A stretch of DNA of 64,000 bases from Blastocladiella emersonii ATCC 22665 (taxonomy: Eukaryota; Blastocladiomycota; Blastocladiomycetes; Blastocladiales; Blastocladiaceae), in contig JANHCV010000005.1 of assembly GCA_025594325.1 (NCBI GenBank), positions 1,639,501 to 1,703,500 on the forward strand, written 5' to 3'. The notes beneath the pieces were generated by a model. That model was not told the DNA's origin, did no database searches, and saw only the letters and a list, made by a program, of their open reading frames with translations. Shown here piece after piece: positions 45,628 to 54,431 of the stretch (positions are counted from its first letter, which is position 1; the number at the start of each line of letters is the position of its first letter). Made by a program: the position numbers and the translations under genes.

Positions 45628-48069
45628 TCAGAACAGCCGCATCCCCGCCGCCGCGCCCGCGAGCACCGCGGTCCGCCCATCGAGCGCCCCGCTACTCTGC
45701 GCGGCCGCGCGCGCCTTGACCTCGAGGTCGGCGTAACGCAGCGACGTGGCGACAATCGTCTCCTCCGCCACCGTCTGCTGCTCGCTCCCCGCCCGCGCGA
45801 CGGTCCCGCGGAACCGCGCCTGCGGCAGGTACGCCTTTCCGTCCTTGTCGACGGGCACGAGCCGCACGACGTACGCGGGCGGGCTGTCGCCGACGCCGGG
45901 CACCTCGACGAGCGCCATGGTCGTCGGCTGCATCACGTCGATATCGCCGATCCCGTTGCCGACCATCGCGGCGGCGGCACCCTGGTCGGTGTCGCGCGGG
46001 TAGTACGCGTACTCGTACGCGGACGCGAGCGCGAGCGCGTTCTGCGAGCCCCACTGGAGGACCGACGCGAACACGATGACGGCGAGGAACGCGGCCGCGG
46101 AAACGAGCAGCAGCCACAGCTCGACGCGCACCGCGGTCCGCGTGTACAGCTGCGGGCCGTCCGCGTCGGTGTTCGTCTCGTACCCGCGCTTGGCGGTACC
46201 GCTGCCAGAGACCGACTTGGGCGTGGCCGTCACCCACCCGCCCGACGACGGCGCCGCGAGATCGAGCAGCGCCCACCCGTCGCCGCGCCGCTTGCCCGCG
46301 GTCTCGTCGCTGTCGCGGAGCTTGGTGAGGGCGCCGCCGAAGAACGAGGGCTCGTCGACCTGGCTCAGCCCGTCGCTGCCGGCCGTGCGCGGGAGACAGC
46401 GCATCGCGACGGCCTGCGGCTGCGGCGCGATCTGCATGGCGGCGACGAGGTCGACCTGGTTATCGGCCTTGCCGTCCGCGAGCGACGTGTTGCGGGCCGC
46501 GTCTGACGGCATCGGGAACAGCGTCATCTTCGTCTTGCACACCTGCGCGCCCGACAGGTACACGAGCAGCGGCACGCCGTTCTTGTCGTTGGACGCGGGC
46601 ACCGTCTTGTCGCCCGAGAAGAGCGGGCCGGACCCGCCGCGCGCCGAGAGCGTGCACCGCTGCGCCTTGCGGTTGCCATTGCGCTTGAGAATGTCCGAGT
46701 ACGGGTTCGCGGCGCGGACCGCCGCCAGCTCGTCGTTGGGCGTCACCGTGTTGGGCTTGAACTGCGCGAGTGACCGGTCCGCAGGCACGCACGACTGGTC
46801 GATGGCGCCGCCGAGGCCCGACCGCGCGGCGTAGTACTCGTGGCTGGCCGACACGTTGCGGAAGTGGATGTCCGAGGCCGTCGCGAGCGAGGTGCGCTTC
46901 GTGTACAGGTCGCCGCTCACCTCGGACCCGAACGACAGCGCCTCGATGGTCCCCGCGCGCACGGCGTCGGCCGTGGCGTGTAGCAGCAGCGAGTGCGAGG
47001 TGCCGTACGTTGACCCCGACGTGTCCATGTCGTACTGCGACATGTCGAGGTACATGAACGGGCCGACGTTGAGCTTGGTCGATTTCGGGTCGCGGTCCTC
47101 GGAGAAGGCGACCGCGTCCTTGGCGCCGGCGCGCGCGTCGATCCACGCCTTGACGTCGTCGGACGTGAGCCCGCACCGCATGCTGTACCCCTGGACGGCG
47201 GTCTTGACGACGGCCGCGCCGTAGATGGCCTGGGTCTGGTCGGTCACGGCGCCGCCGCCCGTGGCCATGGCGGACCGCGTCTGCCCCGCCGACTCGGTCG
47301 TGTACACGAGCGGCACGGGCACGGCAAACTCGGCGGCCTTGTTCTGGAAGTTGGGGTCGGCGGCGCTGAACAGCTGCACCGAGTACATCTTGACCTGGAA
47401 CCCGAAGACCGACGACCGCCGGTGCATGAACTGCGTCGTCTCGGCAAACGCGCGGCGGCCGACGGCGGGCGACGCGAGGTGGCTCAGGTCGACGGGCTGG
47501 AGCTTGCTGCCGACGGGCTCGCCGCCCGGGCAGGTGTCGGGGTACAGGATGCCCGCGGCGGCGTCGATCTCGGTGATGGTGCCCGAGGTGCGGACCCAGT
47601 CGCGCTCGGCGTCGGGCGGCGCGAGCCCCGGCGCGGGGACCGCAGCGCGGATCGCGGCGTAGACGGACTCGCGCGGGACGGCGCGGCCGACGCTCGCCGA
47701 CGCGACGAACGGGCGCACGGCGGCGTTGGTCTGCTGGACCCACGCGAGCCGCGTGTCGCCCGTGCGCTGCAGGTTGGCGAGCGCGCTCGACATGGCCCAG
47801 TCGGCGATCAGGCCCGTCGCCGCGACGAGCGTGAGGAGGAGTACCAGCGCGCCCTGCGCCGGCTGGCCCGACTGGAACTTGCGCAGCGTCTGGCGAACCG
47901 CCACGGGCACCGCCGACGGGATCGACAGGTTCATGAGCAGCGGCAGGCCGGGGCGCGAGGCGAAGAAGACCTGGTACGCCAGCGTGGCGAGCGCACTCGC
48001 GCCCACCATGCGGAACAAGGTCGACCACAGCGTGTACTCGGCCGGTCCGAGGAAGACGGCGAGCGCCAT
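45628..48069 (-). CDS. Large membrane protein of unknown function
   Basis: A single-exon 813-aa ORF starting MALAVFLGPAEYTLWSTLFR. It has a hydrophobic N-terminal segment with one or two helices (GALVLLLTLVAATGLIADWAM around residue 75-95). A ~560-residue soluble, probably extracellular or lumenal domain follows with several cysteines (YPDTCPGG, MRCGLTSDDV, DQSCVPADRS, AQVCKTKM, MRCLPRTAG). Another helix (VELWLLLVSAAAFLAVIVFASVL, ~650-672) and a ~140-residue tail complete it. The arrangement, two membrane regions flanking a Cys-rich ectodomain, resembles fungal surface receptors or adhesins, but I recognise no family. No intron is needed, unlike most neighbours. Confidence 0.7.
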   Translation of the reverse strand: MALAVFLGPAEYTLWSTLFRMVGASALATLAYQVFFASRPGLPLLMNLSIPSAVPVAVRQTLRKFQSGQPAQGALVLLLTLVAATGLIADWAMSSALANLQRTGDTRLAWVQQTNAAVRPFVASASVGRAVPRESVYAAIRAAVPAPGLAPPDAERDWVRTSGTITEIDAAAGILYPDTCPGGEPVGSKLQPVDLSHLASPAVGRRAFAETTQFMHRRSSVFGFQVKMYSVQLFSAADPNFQNKAAEFAVPVPLVYTTESAGQTRSAMATGGGAVTDQTQAIYGAAVVKTAVQGYSMRCGLTSDDVKAWIDARAGAKDAVAFSEDRDPKSTKLNVGPFMYLDMSQYDMDTSGSTYGTSHSLLLHATADAVRAGTIEALSFGSEVSGDLYTKRTSLATASDIHFRNVSASHEYYAARSGLGGAIDQSCVPADRSLAQFKPNTVTPNDELAAVRAANPYSDILKRNGNRKAQRCTLSARGGSGPLFSGDKTVPASNDKNGVPLLVYLSGAQVCKTKMTLFPMPSDAARNTSLADGKADNQVDLVAAMQIAPQPQAVAMRCLPRTAGSDGLSQVDEPSFFGGALTKLRDSDETAGKRRGDGWALLDLAAPSSGGWVTATPKSVSGSGTAKRGYETNTDADGPQLYTRTAVRVELWLLLVSAAAFLAVIVFASVLQWGSQNALALASAYEYAYYPRDTDQGAAAAMVGNGIGDIDVMQPTTMALVEVPGVGDSPPAYVVRLVPVDKDGKAYLPQARFRGTVARAGSEQQTVAEETIVATSLRYADLEVKARAAAQSSGALDGRTAVLAGAAAGMRLF

Positions 48070-48551
48070 GGCTGGTCGGAGAGTCGTCTAAGGGGGTCTA
48101 TCGAGGAGGGTGGCGGTCGCCGAGATGATGATGATGGCGCACGAGGAGAGGAGAGAGCGAGCGCAAGGGACGCTCACCGCAAAGGCTTGCGGCCGGCCGA
48201 AACCGCCACCGAGTCACCCGCTTGGGTCCACCTGCGCCACGCCACCGCAGTCATGACGCTGCGCCTCGCGGTGCTGTGGCGCAGCGCGTGCTGCATCGCG
48301 TATCCCTGAACGGGTCCATTGCTCCCAGTCGCGACATCGGCTCGCGCTTCATCCAATGCATCGAGTCGTCGTCCCTGCTCGCGACCTTAGCGACTTGGCG
48401 GGGGAGGTGGCGGTGTTGACCGCGGCGCCGGAGGCGCACGTGCGTCATCAGCGCGACGCGTCTCGCAGTGCGTCTCGCGTCTGCGCGCCGGCTCTTGCAA
48501 TGCTCACGCTCGACACCCACCATTGATGCAACTCTATGTAACTCTGTGCAA
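48070..48551. promoter_or_regulatory. Divergent promoter region (membrane protein / TMEM138)
   Basis: 482 bp between head-to-head genes. It contains GTGGCGCAGCGCG (near 48277) and GACGCGTCTCGCAGTGCGTCTCGCG (48457-48481, described in part), about 80 bp before the TMEM138 start codon. Both are variants of the recurring upstream boxes. Confidence 0.4.
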
Positions 48552-49212
48552 ATGAACAGCAAACCCGCCCCGCTGCTTCCGACGGGACCCCCCAAATCCG
48601 CGGCGACGGCGCCGCACGTCCCGCGCCTCTACTTCCCGCTCGCCGCCCTCGTCGGTGGCTTCTGCGTCATCGACCTCGCCCTCGTCAACTTTGGCGGCTA
48701 CATGCGCCACTCGCTCTACATCCTCGGCAGCGTCTTCGTCGTCCAGGTCCTGCTCGTGATTCTCGCGATTGCCCTGCTGCTGGTCCTCGTCGCGAGCACG
48801 CGCGCGTTTCGCGCCGGGCACATTCCGCTCATTGCGAACACGGTGCGCCGGCCGCTCCAGGCCGCCGCCGCGTACGCCGCCCTGCTCCTGGCTGCGCGCG
48901 GGTATCAGCTGGTGCGTCGTTTAGTCGCGGACGATGAGTCGGTGGGAACTCACGCAACGTCGCGCGTAGTCCGAGTATGCCAAGTGCTGGTACCAAGTGT
49001 GCCCGTCACCATCCGCCGCGAGCGCAACCATCTGGACATCGCCGTTCATCGCCGCCCAGGTCCTCATCAAGCTCGGTACGACCTGCATGCTCGAATGGGG
49101 ATGATTCGGACGACTAACGACTCGTCTCGGTGCAGGCTCGCTCGTCTACTACACGGCCGTCGGATGCACGCTCGCACGCATCCTCGCCATCCCCAACGTG
49201 CCCAACGCGTAG
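48552..49212 (+). CDS. TMEM138: TMEM138-like ciliary transmembrane protein
   Basis: Exons 48552..48911, 48970..49075 and 49136..49212 give 180 aa, all phases closed; introns are 58 and 60 nt. Four transmembrane helices are visible: FPLAALVGGFCVIDLALVNF, LYILGSVFVVQVLLVILAIA and onward, LQAAAAYAALLLAARGYQL, and WTSPFIAAQVLIKLGSLVYYT. Animal TMEM138 is 162 aa with the same four-helix layout and a TRAFRAG-like / IWT...VL..LG..VYY pattern. TMEM138 acts at the ciliary transition zone with TMEM216 and is a Joubert syndrome gene in humans. The match is by topology and scattered residues, so moderate. It fits with TTC21B in the same window as evidence for a flagellum. Confidence 0.65.
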
Positions 49213-49648
49213 CCCGATCCACCGCCTCACGGCAGCTCCGCAGAAGTCGGCGACGCTGCTCACCTCGACTCTCTCAACGTCGACCCGCTCAATCCCGAGC
49301 GCTATCCCCAACGACGATTGCCGCACCATCGACTCACGGGTCCTCGCGGACGCTGAGCCTGGCCACTGGCTCGCGCTACACTGGCCCTGGCTGCCCGGTC
49401 CCCACTGCTTCGCGGGCGATGCGATTGAGCATGGAAGGAGAAAAACCTTCAGCCCAAGCACTTTCGACGTTGTGAGATCCTGAATTGGTTGACGTGGTGG
49501 AATGATAATGATCGTGATTGAGTTGACGTGGTCCTCAGAGGAGCGTGGTGTCCACGGGGCCGACCATGGCCAAGCGGGTGCCGTTCAGGCTGTAGGCGCT
49601 CGTTTCTCGCTCTTGCTCCTTCTCCCTCGAGCTTCGACCCGCCTTGCT
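49213..49648. other. Intergenic region, no gene seen
   Basis: About 435 bp between TMEM138 and the truncated family copy D. The last ~60 bp (CTCGTTTCTCGCTCTTGCTCC, in part) resemble the leader of copy B, so the duplication that made copy D includes some upstream sequence. Confidence 0.3.
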
Positions 49649-50060
49649 ATGCGTTGCACCGTGTGTCCACTGGGCAACCCGCTGGTCCACACACTCGCAG
49701 AATCGCAGAATCGCAGAATCGCCCCACGAGCTTGCTCTCGTGGCGAATTAGTTGACCCTACCGCGTCTTGCCAACAGCAGTTGGGAGCGTTGGCAACGTA
49801 AGCAGCCTCAACCGGCTTGCAGCTGCAACCCGTACGCGACCGCGGCCACTGCGGCTGGCCTTTTCTTTGCGGCCCATCCGCGTGCCGCTTTCACGTCGCT
49901 CATCCAAAGCGACTTCATTTTCATGTCCGCTCCAGCCTCCTTCTGGGATATGATCCCCGAGCACGCTTTCAAGGTCGTCAAGTTCATCGAAGCTGATGCG
50001 CAATCCGAGGGTGGCGACCATCATGGGCAGGACGCCTCGGCGATGCCCGCGGAAGAGTGA
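49649..50060 (+). pseudogene. Internally deleted F-box-like family member (copy D)
   Basis: The ATG at 49649 opens MRCTVCPLGNPLVHTLAES, matching the extreme N-terminus of copy B (MHCTMYPPGDPPAYTLADL). Only ~140 bp later, in another frame, the C-terminal block appears almost unchanged: PACSCNPYATAATAAGLFFA, then FWDMIPEHAFKVVKFIEAD and DHHGQDASAMPAEE followed by a stop. The sequence after the stop (AGGAGATCGCCGTCGCGCA) also matches the 3' flank of copy B. Roughly 650 codons are missing and both ends are retained. The 5' leader includes a short CGCAGAAT repeat. A coding role is unlikely. Confidence 0.7.
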
Positions 50061-50120
50061 AGGAGATCGCCGTCGCGCACGGGCGGTCGCGTCGCCCCGC
50101 TTTGTCCTATTGTTATATTG

Positions 50121-50138
50121 AATCGAGGGCTAAAGCCC
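50121..50138 (+). repeat. Left inverted hairpin repeat
   Basis: AATCGAGGGCTAAAGCCC; the following TC extends the internal stem to GAGGGCT / AGCCCTC with an AA loop. It is the exact inverse of 54157-54174. Confidence 0.75.
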
Positions 50139-50244
50139 TCTTTCTAGACCGCATCGCGGCCGGATAGGCTGCCGACGCTCACGTGAGCATGTCGCCCTCT
50201 CGTCATGTGAATGTCCTCAAAACGCGTGACAGACGCGTCGTTTG

Positions 50245-51291
50245 TCATCTGACCGCTGTGGCGCAACGCGTCCTGGCTGCGCACGTGACGTGCTTCGGCC
50301 CAACCCGCGGATGCGTGGGGTTCGGCTGGTCGCGCAAGCGCGTTGCTCGACGCGCGGTGCGCTTTGCACCGACTTGCGCGGGAAGATCAGATCGTGGGAA
50401 AGCGAAAAGTCTATCTTTGAGCGAAAGGAAACAAGAGTCTGCTCGAGGGGAATGAACAAAGTCGGGGCGGGAGCGAGTGCAGCAGGTCGACGAGGACAGG
50501 CGGCCGCTGCGGCGCCGCTTGGGCTGCGCCTCGTGCTCGTCGTTGACGACGCACTCCTCGTGCTCCTCCTCGGCGGCCGCGGCGGCGGTCGCCGCCGTGC
50601 GCTTCGTCGCGTTGGCGGTAGACGTCGGGACACCGGCTTGGTCGTCACCGATGGCGGCGGGCGTGCACGCCGCGAGCGCAGCGGTTGTCGGAGCCGCAGC
50701 TGCGGCCGCGTCGTCCATGTCGCACCCGACCGACACGGAGTTTGAGTCCGGCACCCCCACGACGATCTTGTCGATGCTGCCGATCGCGATGAACGAGTGC
50801 GTCCAAATGGGGTCCGCGCAGCTCGGGAAGCCGCCGTACTTCTTGGTGCCGGTGTTCTTGCCGCCGGCGTTCTTGGTGTTGGCGGGCGAGTTGATGGCGG
50901 GCGGCACGACAGCGGGCGGCTGGATCGCGTGCTCCTGCGTCACGGGCGCCGCGGCGGGCGAGACGACGGCGGCCGAGATGTTGACGGGCTGCTGGATCGT
51001 GAGCTGCTGCGCCGCGGGTTCCGCGGCAATCGAGGCGGCGACCTGCTGCACACCGTGACCAGCGGCGCCCGATGCGACGCCGTTTGCCGCGGCGCGGGCG
51101 GCCTGGTGCGCGGCGAGGTTGTTGACAAAGTTCTCGCGGCCGTCGCGCATGCACTCGTGGTACACCTCCGTGGCCTCGTTGAGCTCGGCCCGCATGCCCT
51201 TCATCGTGCGCGGCACGCCTGCCGAGGTGAAGGCCTCGTCGCCGGGGAAGCCCGGGTCGTCGTCGGATTCTGAAGAGTCCGACGCGTTCAC
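50245..51291 (-). CDS. Unknown ORF inside the PIF1 element (uncertain)
   Basis: A minus-strand open frame divergent from the helicase. The frame is open above 51291; the first ATG is at MKGMRAELNEATEVYHECMR, downstream of an acidic SDSSESDDDPGFPGDEAF stretch. The middle is Ala/Gln/Pro-rich. A compact segment (PIWTHSFIAIGSIDKIVVGV) is followed by an acidic patch and a nuclear-signal-like cluster (EAQPKRRRSGRL). The end is probably altered by splicing. The plus strand is also open here, so the coding strand is judged only from charge pattern and the NLS-like cluster. No family is recognised. Confidence 0.3.
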   Translation of the reverse strand: MNASDSSESDDDPGFPGDEAFTSAGVPRTMKGMRAELNEATEVYHECMRDGRENFVNNLAAHQAARAAANGVASGAAGHGVQQVAASIAAEPAAQQLTIQQPVNISAAVVSPAAAPVTQEHAIQPPAVVPPAINSPANTKNAGGKNTGTKKYGGFPSCADPIWTHSFIAIGSIDKIVVGVPDSNSVSVGCDMDDAAAAAAPTTAALAACTPAAIGDDQAGVPTSTANATKRTAATAAAAAEEEHEECVVNDEHEAQPKRRRSGRLSSSTCCTRSRPDFVHSPRADSCFLSLKDRLFAFPRSDLPAQVGAKRTARRATRLRDQPNPTHPRVGPKHVTCAARTRCATAVR

Positions 51292-51367
51292 GTCGCAGAG
51301 GAACCGCGGCTGCGGCGGTGCCGTCAGCGTCGCGCGAGCCGGAGCCGTGCTTGGCGACGTCGGTCAG

Positions 51368-54029
51368 TCGGAGAACGACATTGTTCTCGACCCGACTATC
51401 GTCAACTCGGACGTGGAGGGCATCCTGGCCGACAACGGCGAAACCGAGGCGAACCTCGAGCGCATCAAGAGCGTGACCTCTACGCTGATCCCTGGAATGG
51501 GCCACGGCATGATGGGCACCCTGCTCTTCCCCGACGTGCAGCCGTTCGATGTCAACGCCGCGCCGCCGCCGCCGTACCTCGAGACGCCCATCTCGCCGAC
51601 TGACGTCAAGAAAATCATGGCTCAACTATGCGCTGCCGCGGCTCAAGGTCATCCGACCGCGGATGTCGGCGCCGTACCTGTCGTTCCCGGGCCCAGGCAG
51701 CCGCCCATGATCGGTATTGTTCCCGCAGTGCCATCTGGAGCCTTGAAAAACACATCTCAGCATGGTATCGACCCGGAAATGGCCGCCGACGTGCCCGAAC
51801 CAGAACTCGGACCACCCGTCGACGTTTGGCGCAGCGCCTTCACAACCACGCCAACGGATCCTGACGCGCGCGCGCGGTTCCTCATCACCAAGGCCGCGCA
51901 CTCGATCAGCAACTTTGCCTACGACACACGCGGCGACGAGTGGAGCGACGGAAAGCAGCGCACTGTGCACACGCCCGCGTACGCGAGCCTCGCGCAGGTC
52001 TCGCTCAAGTTCAACCTCAACGAAGAGCAGCACCGCGCGTTCGTGCTCTTTCTCATGCCGCTCATCGACACCTTCATCGGCGGCAACGCGGGTATCGCTC
52101 GGCCGAGCAGAACGTGATCCTGTTGGGCCGCGACAACGTCCAACATGTCGTCGGCACCGCGGCCCTCCCGCCCATGAGCAAGGACCGGACGCCGATCATC
52201 CTCACCGGCTTGGGCGGCACGGGCAAGTCGCGCGTCGTCGATGCAATCCGATACTTTCTCGCGTCCTGGAACCGGGAAAGTGCCTCATGGTCATGGCCAT
52301 GACCGGGATTGCGGCCGCCGACATTGGCGGTACGACCATCCACGCCGCGTTCTCTTTCTCGCTAAGGCCGAAAGAAAACAGCCCGGACGTGGCCCGTTTG
52401 CGTACCGATCCTGCGGTTGCCATCGCGTGGAAAGGGCGTCTCGGCGTCGTCATCGACGAGTTCTCCATGTGCGACGCGACTTTACTCGGCCGTATCGACG
52501 CGAACCTGCGCCTCCTGCGGCGGTGCGACGAACCATTCGGCGGGTGCATCGTCATGCTCGCTGGCGATCATTTACAGCTGCCTCCCGTCAACGGAACTGC
52601 CCTGTACAAGGTGCCCGCCGTGCTCAACGACGCGCCGGACTCGTTCTACCTGCGCATGACGTCAAATCAATTGACGGTCCCCGAGCACGTGGATCGAGGC
52701 CAGGTCGCGTACTGGCGCACTACACGCGCTGTTCGTCTCGTGAAGAGCAACCGATTTGTCGACGATCCACCATGGGGCAACGAAATGGACGCGCTCCGCC
52801 TCGTCGAGGCGTCGGACACGCTGTCCGACCTGATCAACTCGCGTACGACCACTCAGCTTCAGCAGTACGTCGACGAAAACGGCAACAACGTCCACAAGGA
52901 GATCCTCAAGAAGCCCGGACTCACGGTTATCGCGCCCGACAACCACACGCGCCACGCCTTCAACCTGCTCTACACGCGGCTCGCAGCAGCAAACCCGAAC
53001 CGCATCGTGTTCCAGACCAAGGGCAACATCACGCGCCCGCGTGATAGGCGCCGCACGCGTGAACGCGTCGCCATCTGCGACAAGGACGTGTTTCGCCTCG
53101 GAGGAGAGCCAGAAACCACGACTGAACTGCCGGCCATCCTCAAGCTCTTCGTCGGAATGGAGATGCGCGTCAAGACCAACCAGTGCGTAGCAAAGGGGTG
53201 CGCGAACGGTGCGGTTGGCGTCGTGCACCACATCGACTGGAAGCCCGAGACCACGTTTACGCGAACCGCGTCCAACATGTACCGGCCATCCTGCGCTCCA
53301 CTCAACGTGTGGATCGACCTGCCCGACGCTCCTTGTGGCCCTCGCTTCCCGGGCATGCCGGCCGCGTGGCCTGACACGGTCATCCCGCTTGCCGTGGAGA
53401 AGAAGGACCTCCTGTACATGGCGGGCGGTTCCCCGTCGCGAGAGCGGGTCGTCAGCACAACGGGGGATTCGCTCCCACTCTGTGTCAACAACACCAAGAC
53501 CAACAGGAGCAAGTATCCTAATCATGCCGTCGCGCACATCGAGCAGTACCCGATGGTGCCAGCCTTCGCCATGATGGTCCACGGGGTTCAAGGCGTGACC
53601 AAGAACGCCATCGCCCTGGCAGCTCCGCGTCCCGCGGGCATGGAGCGTCTCATCAGCGGCGCTTCCCTGTACGTGGCGTTATCGCGGCTTTGTCGCTCAA
53701 AGTACCTGTGGGTGCTTCAGCCGATCCCGAGAGCCGTGCTCAAGTCCATGAAGCCGGATCCACTCGCAGTGGCCGAGGACAACCGGCTCCAGATGCTCGA
53801 CGAGCTGACCAAGACCGCTTTCGATCAAGGTACAGCCATCGCGCCAGGCGACCCGCGCATCGCTAAACTCTTTGACGACGCGACTCTCTTCTCGCGCCAG
53901 CACGCGGCTGAGAAGATAGTCGCCAAGCGCGCGTCAGATGCTCTCAACGCAAGGTTTCGGCGATTGGCCAACAAACGTGCTGGAGGCGAGGACGGCTCAC
54001 AGAACGCCAAGAAACAGAAAACACAGTAG
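51368..54029 (+). CDS. PIF1-family DNA helicase, frame broken at two points
   Basis: Coding similarity begins by ~51368 (start codon unresolved; an ATG lies at 51497). It reads LKFNLNEEQHRAFVLFL in frame 1 to ~52095, then LTGLGGTGKSRVVDAI (Walker A) in a second frame, then MAMTGIAAADIGGTTIHAAF in a third from ~52275 to the stop at 54027. All remaining SF1B motifs are present: VVIDEFSMCD (Walker B), VMLAGDHLQLPPV (III), HGVQGVTKNAI (V) and YVALSRLCRSKYLWV (VI). Each break is explained by one lost base, the second within GGGAAAG, so either mutation or assembly error is possible. The first could instead be removed by a ~68-nt intron (GTGCTC...GAGCAG). The C-terminus is basic. Confidence 0.7.
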
Positions 54030-54156
54030 AGAATTAACCTAGTGTATTCCATCATCCAATCCATCAATAGCACGATTTCCATAGCTCGATCACCTAAATC
54101 TCCTGTGCGGGACGCACGCGACAGCACCTCCACCACTCGTGCACCATACGTGGCGG

Positions 54157-54174
54157 GGGCTTTAGCCCTCGATT
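54157..54174 (-). repeat. Right inverted hairpin repeat
   Basis: GGGCTTTAGCCCTCGATT, the exact inverse complement of 50121-50138. Confidence 0.75.
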
Positions 54175-54300
54175 GAAAACCAAACGCGAAGCGTTTAGGT
54201 GCCCCAAGTATAATTTTTTGTTTGGTTGATTACATGTTCTTCCTTGACCAAACACAAATCCCTGCGATGCCGCGAGAGTATCGCGGCGAGCGTGTCAGGT

Positions 54301-54318
54301 GTGGCGCAACGCGGTCAC
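54301..54318 (-). promoter_or_regulatory. 18-bp box, copy 3 (upstream of copy C)
   Basis: GTGGCGCAACGCGGTCAC on the plus strand, the inverse of 18710-18727 and 41054-41071. Relative to its gene it has the same orientation and nearly the same distance as the copy B box. Confidence 0.55.
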
Positions 54319-54431
54319 ATGAGGCGATCAGGTGCGCTGTTCCCACGCTTGCGCGCGACCGCGGCGCGACTGCTGCTCGTCGCGCCAACTCTTCCCTCGC
54401 GCCCCCACTCTATTCAATAGCCTAATTAGCG

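Larger units (their letters stand above)
50121..54174. mobile_element. Putative PIF1-helicase mobile element with inverted hairpin ends
   Basis: A 4.05-kb block bounded by an exact 18-bp inverted repeat (AATCGAGGGCTAAAGCCC at 50121-50138; complement at 54157-54174). Each copy can also fold on itself (GGGCT..AGCCC). The right end is followed by a second hairpin-capable AAACGCGAAGCGTTT (54183-54197). Inside are a PIF1-family helicase gene (plus) and a divergent ORF (minus). PIF1-like helicases with terminal hairpins recall Helitron/Helentron elements, but I see no HUH Rep domain or typical TC...CTRR ends and no target-site duplication. It could be a decayed Helitron, another DNA element or a captured host gene. 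It lies exactly between family copies D and C. Confidence 0.45.
54030..54431. promoter_or_regulatory. Right end of the element and upstream region of copy C
   Basis: 402 bp. It includes the right inverted repeat (54157-54174), a hairpin AAACGCGAAGCGTTT, an AT-rich stretch and the inverted 18-bp box at 54301-54318, 114 bp before the copy C ATG. No gene is seen. Confidence 0.5.

Noticed and set aside
50121-54174. Firm classification of the PIF1 element as a Helitron
   Set aside because: No HUH Rep domain, no TC start or CTRR end, and no AT insertion site was seen; only helicase and hairpins support it.
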